Shown here piece after piece: positions 1 to 5,619 of a stretch of DNA of 8,659 bases. Source of the stretch: Candidatus Dadabacteria bacterium (lineage in GTDB: Bacteria; Desulfobacterota_D; UBA1144; Nemesobacterales; UBA2774); the NCBI GenBank assembly GCA_003229065.1, contig QIHJ01000160.1:1-8659 (forward strand), written 5' to 3'. Both the position numbers and the translations under genes were made by a program. The notes under the pieces are model-generated. The model saw only the letters and a list, made by a program, of their open reading frames with translations. It was not told the DNA's origin and ran no database searches. Position 1 is the stretch's first letter; the number at the start of each line of letters is the position of its first letter.

Positions 1-1
1 C

Positions 2-319
2 GCAAAGAGATGGAATACGGGATTGAGGTTCGGGATCATAGATACGAATACCCCTGTTCAGGAAGAGGAAGGCGGTATCGAAGGAGACCCCGCCGGACTA
101 TTCACATTGATTCGGAACGAGGGGGGGGAAGAGGAAGGGATGCTCGGCTTATTGGGCAGGACATACCGCCTATCACCGATGCTGACGTTTAACCCGAGCG
201 AATTCTCTCGCTTAAGGATCCAATACGACTACCTGAACCAGGATTTCGCCGAAAACCAGCACGCGATATTCCTTCAGTTCCAGTATTCGCTGGGAGCTCA
301 CGGGTCTCACCCATATTAA
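2..319 (+). CDS. TonB-dependent (zinc-type) outer-membrane receptor, C-terminal part
   Basis: This is the 3' end of a gene that begins before the window; the frame is open from base 2, so any apparent internal start is not real. About 105 residues remain. They alternate in the manner of beta strands, and the protein ends in the strand FLQFQYSLGAHGSHPY with a terminal aromatic residue, as expected for a barrel recognised by the Bam machinery. The segment LTFNPSEFSRLRIQYDY and the His-containing end resemble outer-membrane receptors that sit beside zinc ABC transporters. A Glu/Gly-rich stretch (QEEEGG and later NEGGEEEG) probably forms an exposed loop. The stop lies 25 bases before the metal-binding protein gene, so the two are probably cotranscribed and this receptor would bring metal across the outer membrane. 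A run of eight G at 121-128 lies in the loop. The receptor family is fairly secure from context; the substrate is inferred. Confidence 0.72.
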   Translation, partial: AKRWNTGLRFGIIDTNTPVQEEEGGIEGDPAGLFTLIRNEGGEEEGMLGLLGRTYRLSPMLTFNPSEFSRLRIQYDYLNQDFAENQHAIFLQFQYSLGAHGSHPY

Positions 320-330
320 AAACATGCGAC

Positions 331-335
331 AGGAG
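331..335 (+). promoter_or_regulatory. Ribosome binding site that sets the start of the metal-binding protein
   Basis: AGGAG lies nine bases before the ATG at 345. The upstream in-frame ATG at 324 has no such site in front of it and would add seven charged or polar residues before the signal peptide. The start at 345 is therefore preferred. Confidence 0.7.
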
Positions 336-344
336 AAAATAAAC

Positions 345-1301
345 ATGAAACATCAGCTTTCACTTAAAAACTTTACACTATGCGTGGCTTTTACGCTGAT
401 CTCCACGATACTCACCGGCCAATCAGCACTGGCTCAAGTGAGTATCGTGACATCCGTGCCTGACTACGCTGCCATTGCAAAAACGATTGGCAGAGACAAG
501 GTAGATGTCATAAGTTTAACAAAGGGTTACCAGGACCCTCATTTCGTCGACGCAAAGCCGATATTTATAACCAGGCTAAACAAGGCGGATATGCTCATCT
601 ATAACGGTCTTGACCTAGAAATCGGGTGGCTCCCGATACTTATTACCGGAGCCAGAAATTCTGATATCGCCTCACCGAGCGCAATCGGCCATTACAACGC
701 TTCAGCCTCTATAAAGGACTTTCTTGATGTACATGCCGCCCCGATCGACAGATCCATGGGAGACGTACACCCGGGCGGAAACCCCCACTTTATGCTCGAC
801 CCCAGAAACGGTATACCGGTAGCAAGAGGTATAGCCGCCAGGCTGATACGCATGGACCCTGAAAACGCGGCCTTGTACGAAGAAAATTTCAAGAATTTCG
901 TAAGTGCGCTCAGACTGAAGATAAGCGAATGGGAGACCGAGCTTGTGCCATTCAAAGGAATAGAGGTCGTTACTTACCATAAGCTCTGGACCTATTTTTT
1001 AGATTGGGCAGGACTCAAGCATGCAGGAACGATAGAGCCTAAACCGGGCATTTCTCCTACTCCATCTCATACGGCAGAGCTTATAAAAAACATGGAGAGG
1101 GATAATATAAGGCTCATCATAGCAGCCAATTATTATCCCGGGAAGACTGCGTCAATTATCGCCCAGAAAGCAGGAGCTACCTTCATACCCTTACCCACGA
1201 TGGTCGAGGGGAGGGATGGAATAGATACCTATATTGAGCTATTCGACGCTATTGTTGGAGAAATAACATCTGCGCTTAATAACACTAGAGACTCAAATTA
1301 A
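345..1301 (+). CDS. znuA: Zinc/manganese ABC transporter periplasmic substrate-binding protein (ZnuA/TroA family)
   Basis: This protein captures a divalent metal in the periplasm and delivers it to the permease encoded two genes downstream. With the start at 345 it has 318 residues, usual for cluster A-I binding proteins. A Sec signal peptide covers residues 1-30, with probable cleavage after SALA. The expected metal ligands are visible: His66 in QDPHFVDAKP, His148 in HPGGNPHFMLDP, His212 in TYHKLW, and a late acidic position in EGRDGIDTY (Asp291 is my best guess). The family stretch EPKPGISPTPSHTAELI is at 231-247. The long His-rich loop of classical ZnuA is missing; only the short segment GDVHPGGNPH stands there, as in TroA/AztC-like members. 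Zinc is favoured from the receptor upstream, but manganese cannot be excluded. It is the second visible gene of the operon. Confidence 0.9.
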   Translation: MKHQLSLKNFTLCVAFTLISTILTGQSALAQVSIVTSVPDYAAIAKTIGRDKVDVISLTKGYQDPHFVDAKPIFITRLNKADMLIYNGLDLEIGWLPILITGARNSDIASPSAIGHYNASASIKDFLDVHAAPIDRSMGDVHPGGNPHFMLDPRNGIPVARGIAARLIRMDPENAALYEENFKNFVSALRLKISEWETELVPFKGIEVVTYHKLWTYFLDWAGLKHAGTIEPKPGISPTPSHTAELIKNMERDNIRLIIAANYYPGKTASIIAQKAGATFIPLPTMVEGRDGIDTYIELFDAIVGEITSALNNTRDSN

Positions 1302-1355
1302 AGCGCAGCCGGAAATAACGGGGGAGTAAATGCAAAAGTATAGAGGACAAATCGT

Positions 1356-2105
1356 ATGCCGCATCTCATAAGACTAGAAAACGTAACTATAGGTTATGAA
1401 GAAAAGGGCCTACTGCAAACTACGGACCTTGCTATAGAAAGGGGGCAATTCTGGGGAATACTCGGGCCTAACGGCAGCGGTAAAAGTACACTCCTAAAAA
1501 CTATATTGGGCCTGATCTCCCCTGTAGAGGGGGCAATTGAATACGAAGATGGAGCGGTCTTCGGCTACGTCCCTCAAAACGAGTCGTTTGATCAAATATA
1601 CCCTGTATCCGTCTTTGAATTAGTGTCCATGGGCCGCTACAGCCGTGTACCTCCGGGGAAGAGGCTAACTGCGGACGATAGAGCTGTAATCGAAGACTCT
1701 ATTGATAAGGTGGGAATCGCTCACTTAAGTGAGCGTACTTTCAGATCTCTGTCCGGAGGAGAGAAGCAACGCTCGCTACTTGCACGGGCGATCGCCGGAG
1801 AGCCCGACATACTGGTGCTCGATGAGCCGACCGCGGCTGTGGATATAAAGGGAGAGGCGCAAATAATGAGTCTTGTAAAAAGTATAAAGCAAGAGAGCGG
1901 ACTATCCGTCCTTATGGTAAGCCACTTTTTGAACACTATTTCTGCTTTCTCGGACCATATTATTTTGATAGATAAGGACAACGGTTTTTTTCAGGCAGGG
2001 GAGAAATCAGCAATCCTTAAAAGTGAGAGCCTCAGCGCCTTCTTCGGGCTCAATCTGGACATGGAAAGAATAAAGGAGATGCAGGCAATCGAGCGTTTAA
2101 CCTAA
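1356..2105 (+). CDS. znuC: Zinc/manganese ABC transporter ATP-binding protein
   Basis: This is the cytoplasmic ATPase that powers metal import through the downstream permease. All nucleotide-binding elements are present in the 249 residues: Walker A GPNGSGKST at 37-45, Q-loop YVPQ with Gln74, signature LSGGE at 132-136, Walker B DILVLDE at 151-157, D-loop AAVD at 160-163, and switch His190 in VSH. The length and the segment IYPVSVFELVSMGRY after the Q-loop fit the ZnuC/MntB/TroB group. The ATG at 1356 is preceded by AGAGGA at 1342-1347 with good spacing. It follows the binding-protein gene by 54 bases and precedes the permease by 11, so all belong to one transcript. The family is certain; the metal is inferred from context. 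Confidence 0.93.
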   Translation: MPHLIRLENVTIGYEEKGLLQTTDLAIERGQFWGILGPNGSGKSTLLKTILGLISPVEGAIEYEDGAVFGYVPQNESFDQIYPVSVFELVSMGRYSRVPPGKRLTADDRAVIEDSIDKVGIAHLSERTFRSLSGGEKQRSLLARAIAGEPDILVLDEPTAAVDIKGEAQIMSLVKSIKQESGLSVLMVSHFLNTISAFSDHIILIDKDNGFFQAGEKSAILKSESLSAFFGLNLDMERIKEMQAIERLT

Positions 2106-2116
2106 GGGGATTTCTT

Positions 2117-2965
2117 ATGGCGACATTTGCGGAATTTATAAATAGTTATTTCCTATGGAGAGACCCGATGATTGTCGGAGCAGTTACGGGAGCCGTTTGC
2201 GGGTTTCTGGGTGTATACGTGGCTCTGAGACGGATAGTATTCGTAAGCGCCGCGCTTACCCAGATATCGAGCTTCGGCGTGGGGCTCGCTTTTTATCTTG
2301 AAGCGTACAGCTTGGGTTTGTTCGCATCACTGTTTGATCCCTTCACTTTATCAATAGTCTTGACCTGTATTGCCGCACTATTTTTTGCATTAAAGAGGGA
2401 TTTTTCGCGTGTCAGCACAGAAGGTGTTATTGCGTTTGGGTTTTTACTGGCCTCAGGCGCGGTCGTAATCATAGGAGACAGGATAACAAAAGGCGCCCAC
2501 GATATTGCCAATATAATCTTTGGAAGCGCTGTTGTGGTAGACCCGATAGATGTGATAATTATACCGGCAGTAGCACTCGCAGTATTTATTATTCACCTGG
2601 TCTTCTATAAGGATTTTGTATTTGTCTCTTTTGACACCGATACCGCAAGGCTTTTTAAATATCCCGTAAGGCTGCTGAACACTGGACTGCTAATCACAAT
2701 CGCACTAGTTGTGGCTGTTGCAACCAGGGCACTTGGAGCGCTTCCTGTGTTTGCGCTATTGGCGCTTCCGGCGCTCACCTCGCTCGTTATTACTGAAAAT
2801 CTAAAGCTCGTGTTTATATTCTCTATAGTAATCGGAATCTTATCCGCAATATTGGGCTACTTTTTCTCGTTCATCTTATCCCTTCCTACCGGGGCGTCGA
2901 TGACAGTTTGTGCAGCAATCTTCTTTCTTATAGCACTGGGCTGGAGGGAGTTGAGAGCAGGATAG
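2117..2965 (+). CDS. znuB: Zinc/manganese ABC transporter membrane permease (ABC-3 family)
   Basis: This inner-membrane protein of 282 residues forms the channel through which the metal captured by the binding protein enters the cytoplasm. About eight hydrophobic segments are seen, roughly at 17-36, 42-60, 78-92, 104-120, 145-163, 188-225 (probably two), 231-253 and 258-276. Family hallmarks include the N-terminal segment GVYVALRRIVFVSAALTQIS at 32-51, the coupling-helix type stretch ending in LPVFALLALPALTS at 209-222, and LSLPTGASMTV near the C-terminus. AGGGGA at 2105-2110 overlaps the end of the ATPase gene and precedes the ATG. It is the last recognisable gene of the operon; no hairpin terminator follows in the 60 bases before the convergent Trm112-like gene. 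Confidence 0.92.
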   Translation: MATFAEFINSYFLWRDPMIVGAVTGAVCGFLGVYVALRRIVFVSAALTQISSFGVGLAFYLEAYSLGLFASLFDPFTLSIVLTCIAALFFALKRDFSRVSTEGVIAFGFLLASGAVVIIGDRITKGAHDIANIIFGSAVVVDPIDVIIIPAVALAVFIIHLVFYKDFVFVSFDTDTARLFKYPVRLLNTGLLITIALVVAVATRALGALPVFALLALPALTSLVITENLKLVFIFSIVIGILSAILGYFFSFILSLPTGASMTVCAAIFFLIALGWRELRAG

Positions 2966-3025
2966 ATGAACCCGGTATATGAGAATCTTGATATATATCT
3001 GAATTATCCCGTAAACAAATAACGA

Positions 3026-3286
3026 TCAGGATACACTCTCAAGTAAAATCGATTCGTCGATTAGCAAAATCGGGATGTTGTCCCTTATGGGATATAGGTA
3101 TTTACGGTCGTCTTTTTGTATGAGCCCGCCGTCTATTTTATTCTCAATTTTTTGCCCGGACCTGTTCTCAAGCTCGCCATTTTCTATGAGAATATTAACT
3201 TTCTCAACCAGTTCAGGCTCGGCCATTACCAAATCCTGTTTGGTTTCGGGGCATGCAATTATCTTTAAAAGCTCTTCATCTATCAC
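3026..3286 (-). CDS. Trm112-family protein
   Basis: This small protein resembles Trm112/YcaR (UPF0434), a family that in eukaryotes and archaea binds and stabilises SAM-dependent methyltransferases; its bacterial partner is less clear. The family start (M/V)IDEELLKIIACPETK is at residues 1-16, and the C-terminal core DGGLIQKDDRKYLYPIRDNIPILLIDE is at 52-78. Between them is an inserted charged stretch (about 23-50), known to me from longer bacterial members. The zinc-knuckle pair CxxC is reduced to a lone Cys12 (CPET), so metal binding at that site is unlikely. I chose the GTG at 3286, giving 86 residues, because AAGG stands eight bases before it and the family normally begins there. An ATG at 3340 would add 18 residues without a ribosome site. 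It converges on the metal permease gene. Confidence 0.82.
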   Translation of the reverse strand: MIDEELLKIIACPETKQDLVMAEPELVEKVNILIENGELENRSGQKIENKIDGGLIQKDDRKYLYPIRDNIPILLIDESILLESVS

Positions 3287-3294
3287 TTCGTTTA

Positions 3295-3298
3295 CCTT
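3295..3298 (-). promoter_or_regulatory. Ribosome binding site supporting the GTG start of the Trm112-like gene
   Basis: On the minus strand AAAAGG (3300-3295) is followed by eight bases and then the GTG at 3286. The alternative ATG at 3340 has only AT-rich sequence before it. The site is short, so it supports the start without proving it. Confidence 0.45.
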
Positions 3299-3401
3299 TT
3301 TTGTTAAATCAGTATACAAAACTTTAGTCGGACAGATCATTATGTTAAGTTAGAATATAACCTACATGAAAACGGGAATAGGTAAACAATACGTATCTAT
3401 G

Positions 3402-3407
3402 TATACT
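3402..3407 (+). promoter_or_regulatory. Possible -10 element of the nickel superoxide dismutase gene
   Basis: TATACT matches five of six bases of the sigma-70 -10 consensus and lies 29 bases before the ATG at 3437. No convincing -35 hexamer is found 16-18 bases upstream (around 3379-3385), so an activator or another sigma factor may be needed. The perfect palindromes ATACGTAT (3389-3396) and GTATAC (3401-3406) sit on and just before this element and could form part of an operator. Confidence 0.35.
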
Positions 3408-3436
3408 CTAAAAATATTCTAGAAAGGAGATATAAA

Positions 3437-3913
3437 ATGAAGAAATTTTTATTATCGACTATTTTGCTGTCAGCCATGTTTTTATCTTTCCATAACGCGG
3501 GAGCGCACTGTCAGATCCCCTGCGGCATCTACCATGATGAGCTCAGGTTCGAGATGATCATGGAAGATATTGAGACTATAGAAAAGTCTATGAATGAGAT
3601 TAATAAAATTTCAGGGGCGGAAGATAAAAACTATAACCAGCTTGTCAGGTGGGTGAATAATAAGGAGCTGCACGCTCAAAAGGTTCAGGATACGGTTAGC
3701 GAGTATTTCCTGGCGCAGAGGGTGAAAATAGTGCCTTCAGACGACCCTAAACACGCAGATTATGTAAAGAGCCTCGAGCTGCTTCATCAAATGATCGTAT
3801 ACGCTATGAAAACCAAGCAGACGACAGATCTTGAAAACGTTGAGAAATTAAAGAAATCGACCCTAGAGTATAAAGAGCTCTATTTCAAAGGACATGGGGA
3901 AGGTCATAAATGA
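3437..3913 (+). CDS. sodN: Nickel superoxide dismutase, secreted
   Basis: This enzyme converts superoxide to hydrogen peroxide and oxygen using nickel. The diagnostic nickel hook HCxxPCGxY is present as HCQIPCGIY at residues 24-32, giving mature His1, Cys2, Cys6 and Tyr9. Residues 1-23 are a Sec-type signal peptide (MKKFLL..., hydrophobic core, NAGA), and cleavage after Ala23 would leave His1 exactly at the N-terminus, as nickel binding requires. The rest is helical with the family stretch RWVNNKELHAQKVQDTVSEYF at 71-91; Arg71 probably matches the conserved Arg47 that holds His1. The mature length of 135 is slightly above the roughly 117 of the Streptomyces enzyme. A strong AAGGAG site (3424-3429) precedes the ATG. 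The protein is expected in the periplasm. No SodX-type maturation protease is seen in this window. Confidence 0.93.
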   Translation: MKKFLLSTILLSAMFLSFHNAGAHCQIPCGIYHDELRFEMIMEDIETIEKSMNEINKISGAEDKNYNQLVRWVNNKELHAQKVQDTVSEYFLAQRVKIVPSDDPKHADYVKSLELLHQMIVYAMKTKQTTDLENVEKLKKSTLEYKELYFKGHGEGHK

Positions 3914-3953
3914 AGGAATATAGATTGACGCTAAATACAGATTACTCACAAAG

Positions 3954-3997
3954 AAAAGGGGAGGATTATTTTAACTAACCCCCCCCCTTATTTTTTT
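3954..3997. terminator. Hairpin terminator shared by convergent genes
   Basis: AAGGGG (3956-3961) can pair with CCCCTT (3984-3989), with further GG/CC pairing inside, and a T-run at 3991-3997 follows. On the opposite strand the same stem is followed by a T-rich stretch complementary to 3951-3957. It lies between the stops of the superoxide dismutase gene (3913) and the convergent secreted-protein gene (4009), so it probably serves both. The right arm contains a run of nine C (3979-3987). Confidence 0.65.
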
Positions 3998-4008
3998 GTC
4001 TTTTAGTT

Positions 4009-4641
4009 CTAGTTAACGTAGAGAACCCAAGCGCCCTGATCGCCCTGGACCTTACCTTGGAGTTCTACATTATTTCTGTCTGTAGAGGATTCTAATTTAC
4101 TAATTGCCTCTTCTGACCCATGTAAAGCATAAACCTGCCCGCCGCTTGTGGTAACAACGTGAAGGTGCTGGTCCTTCTCGCCGCATGGTCCAGTTGCAAC
4201 TACAGGCGCTACCGAACCTTCCTCATAATTGGGAAGCAGACATACTATAGTACCTGAAACCGAGGCTTCCTTGGCGCCTGATTCATCAAGCGCAGAAGCT
4301 GTACCGAGGATCCAACCCCTGGTGTGTCCGGAAATCTCTCCGTTTACAGTCTGCTTTCCGCCTTTCATACCTTTCATATCATCCTTCTTAGCGGCAATAG
4401 CTGCTGCTTTGTCTGACCCGACCATAACTATAGTACCGGTACACTCTGTGAACTCGGACATTGTCTGAACATCTCCGCTTTCATCTACCTGTACACAGAT
4501 AACCGTTCCTTCCATAGCTGCCATTTTATCATCACCCTTCATACTATCATGGGCTTTACCTTCGTGATGTGCGGCAAAAACGGGAAGAGCTAATGTAAGA
4601 GCTAAAACTAACATTGATAATGTTAAGGCTCCTCTTATCAT
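4009..4641 (-). CDS. Unrecognised secreted protein with a duplicated two-cysteine domain
   Basis: I do not recognise this 210-residue protein. Residues 1-23 are a Sec signal peptide ending PVFA, so it is exported. The mature N-terminus (24-42) is rich in His, Met, Asp and Lys (AHHEGKAHDSMKGDDKM), and KKDDMKGMKGGK at 85-96 is similar; both could bind metal ions. Two segments share a pattern: GT(V/I)xC, a second Cys about 18 residues on, GS(D/E)xA, and VxGxxxG...W(I/V)L. They run at about 43-115 (Cys49, Cys67) and 127-210 (Cys134, Cys153), suggesting a duplicated small beta-rich domain. The paired cysteines may form disulfides in the periplasm. A perfect AGGAGG (4651-4656) lies nine bases before the ATG, suggesting efficient translation. 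It converges on the nickel superoxide dismutase gene. A metal-related role is only a guess. Confidence 0.85.
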   Translation of the reverse strand: MIRGALTLSMLVLALTLALPVFAAHHEGKAHDSMKGDDKMAAMEGTVICVQVDESGDVQTMSEFTECTGTIVMVGSDKAAAIAAKKDDMKGMKGGKQTVNGEISGHTRGWILGTASALDESGAKEASVSGTIVCLLPNYEEGSVAPVVATGPCGEKDQHLHVVTTSGGQVYALHGSEEAISKLESSTDRNNVELQGKVQGDQGAWVLYVN

Positions 4642-4677
4642 ATTTACATACCTCCTAGGGTTATTTGTTCCTCGTAA

Positions 4678-4707
4678 TATATAAACACAAGAAATTATTC
4701 ATTACAA
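4678..4707 (-). promoter_or_regulatory. Possible promoter of the secreted two-repeat protein
   Basis: Read on the minus strand, TTGTAA (4707-4702) and TATATA (4683-4678) are separated by 18 bases, about 40 bases before the start codon at 4641. Each hexamer matches four of six consensus bases, so this is only a candidate in an AT-rich region. Confidence 0.3.
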
Positions 4708-4822
4708 GTAGATTCCTGCCCGTTCAAGCGAAGAGGATTTTATGAGAATAATGGGAAAGAAATCATAATTTTAGGAACATAACAGTATTAGATAATAAAC
4801 TTTTAGATTGGACGCGTAATAT

Positions 4823-4836
4823 TTTGTATTTACAAA
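4823..4836. promoter_or_regulatory. Inverted repeat overlapping the -35 of the L28 gene, possible operator
   Basis: TTTGTA (4823-4828) and TACAAA (4831-4836) are perfect inverted arms of six bases with a TT spacer. The right arm covers the -35 element of the best promoter for the downstream L28 gene, so a dimeric regulator bound here could block transcription. It does not match the Zur or Fur boxes that I know. A chance origin in AT-rich DNA is possible. Confidence 0.35.
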
Positions 4837-4856
4837 TAAGAAGATTATGGGATAAT
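4829..4856 (+). promoter_or_regulatory. Promoter of the L28 gene
   Basis: TTTACA (4829-4834, five of six bases) and GATAAT (4851-4856, five of six) are separated by 16 bases. TGG just before the -10 (4848-4850) makes an extended -10. Transcription would begin about 4863, giving a short leader before the AGGGAG site (4877-4882) and the ATG at 4889. This is the strongest sigma-70 type promoter I see in the window, as suits a ribosomal protein gene. Confidence 0.6.
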
Positions 4857-4888
4857 ATTAGGGAAATCGGGAATTCAGGGAGAATAGT

Positions 4889-5128
4889 ATGTCACAAAAA
4901 TGTATGATCACAGGTAAAGCGCCGCTAACCGGCAACCATGTATCTCACGCGAATAACAAGGTAAAGCGCCGTCAGAACCCGAACCTCCGGTGGAAGCATA
5001 TCTTTGTCCCTGAGCTAAACCGCACTGTCAGAATCAGGATTTCCACCCGGGCCTTGAGAACTATAAACAAAAAGGGCCTGCTGCCGTTTCTTAAAGACAA
5101 CGGCCTTAAGCTAAAGGACCTTACATAA
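4889..5128 (+). CDS. rpmB: 50S ribosomal protein L28
   Basis: This is a structural protein of the large ribosomal subunit, acting in the cytoplasm. The N-terminus MSQKCMITGKAPLTGNHVSH is the typical L28 start, and residues 24-32 (KVKRRQNPN) and the segment VRIRISTRALRTINKKG at 47-63 follow the family closely. The 79-residue length is normal. Only Cys5 is present and the CxxC pairs of zinc-binding L28 forms are missing, so this is the zinc-free type, also found in Escherichia coli as the only copy. The usual partner rpmG (L33) is not beside it. It stands alone with its own promoter and possibly shares a transcript with the DUF1232 gene 39 bases downstream. Confidence 0.95.
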   Translation: MSQKCMITGKAPLTGNHVSHANNKVKRRQNPNLRWKHIFVPELNRTVRIRISTRALRTINKKGLLPFLKDNGLKLKDLT

Positions 5129-5167
5129 GCTAGTTTTTCCAAATTTAGACGCTACTTATACAGGCTC

Positions 5168-5611
5168 ATGTTCAAACGTGTAAAGCCAGATTATTCCAAA
5201 TTGCTTTCCCGTACCAAAAAAGGGGCTGACGCAATGCTGCGGGACAGGGAAAAACTGAACCGTCTTGTCGAATCCGCTTCAGTAAGTATAGATTCCGGCG
5301 TGAGTCGGATGAATTCCATAAAAAGTGATCTTGGAGTGCTTTTGAGCTTGATTAAAGCTTGGGCAAGGGGGGATTACAGAGGCGTTTCCAAGACTACGCT
5401 ATTACTGAGCGCGGGAGCCGTACTATATTTCGTAAACCCTGTGGACGCAATACCCGATATACTTCCCCTTACGGGTTTTTTGGACGACGCCACCGTAATA
5501 GGGATAGTTATTACGTCCGTAAAGAAGGATATTGAGAATTTTAAGCTATGGGAATCCGCTCAGACAGAGTTTATGAACTCGCAGCAGCCTGCAACCAGAC
5601 TTGTCTCCTAG
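5168..5611 (+). CDS. DUF1232 (YkvA-like) family protein
   Basis: This 147-residue protein of unknown function carries the DUF1232 core at about 76-125, recognisable by LYFVNPVDAIPDILP (86-100) and GFLDDA (103-108). The core includes one or two short hydrophobic helices, so membrane attachment is likely. The N-terminal 60 residues are polar, charged and probably helical, with no signal peptide. The ATG at 5168 has only a weak AGG before it. An in-frame ATG at 5234 has a better AAGGGG site, which would give 125 residues with the core intact, so the start is uncertain. It follows the L28 gene in the same direction and its stop is eight bases from that of the convergent acetyl-CoA synthetase gene. 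The family is secure; the role is not known to me. Confidence 0.85.
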   Translation: MFKRVKPDYSKLLSRTKKGADAMLRDREKLNRLVESASVSIDSGVSRMNSIKSDLGVLLSLIKAWARGDYRGVSKTTLLLSAGAVLYFVNPVDAIPDILPLTGFLDDATVIGIVITSVKKDIENFKLWESAQTEFMNSQQPATRLVS

Positions 5612-5619
5612 CTATATAA

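Noticed and set aside
10..192. An Arg-rich frame overlapping the receptor gene
   Set aside because: It is read in another frame of a region where the receptor frame gives clear beta-barrel features; the Arg/Gly richness comes from the GGA/AGG-rich DNA.
324..344. An earlier in-frame start of the metal-binding protein
   Set aside because: It lacks a ribosome site and its additional residues spoil the signal peptide; AGGAG at 331-335 points to the ATG at 345.
2966..3022. An 18-codon frame directly after the permease stop (starts MNPVYENLD)
   Set aside because: It has no separate ribosome binding site, no recognisable motif and is too short to judge; adjacency to the stop may be chance.
3075..3353. 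A plus-strand frame opposite the Trm112-like gene
   Set aside because: It is Ser/Phe-rich antisense sequence without a family match, while the minus strand has a clear Trm112 core.
5129..5167. A terminator between the L28 and DUF1232 genes
   Set aside because: A T-run follows the L28 stop but no stem precedes it, so read-through into the DUF1232 gene is more likely.
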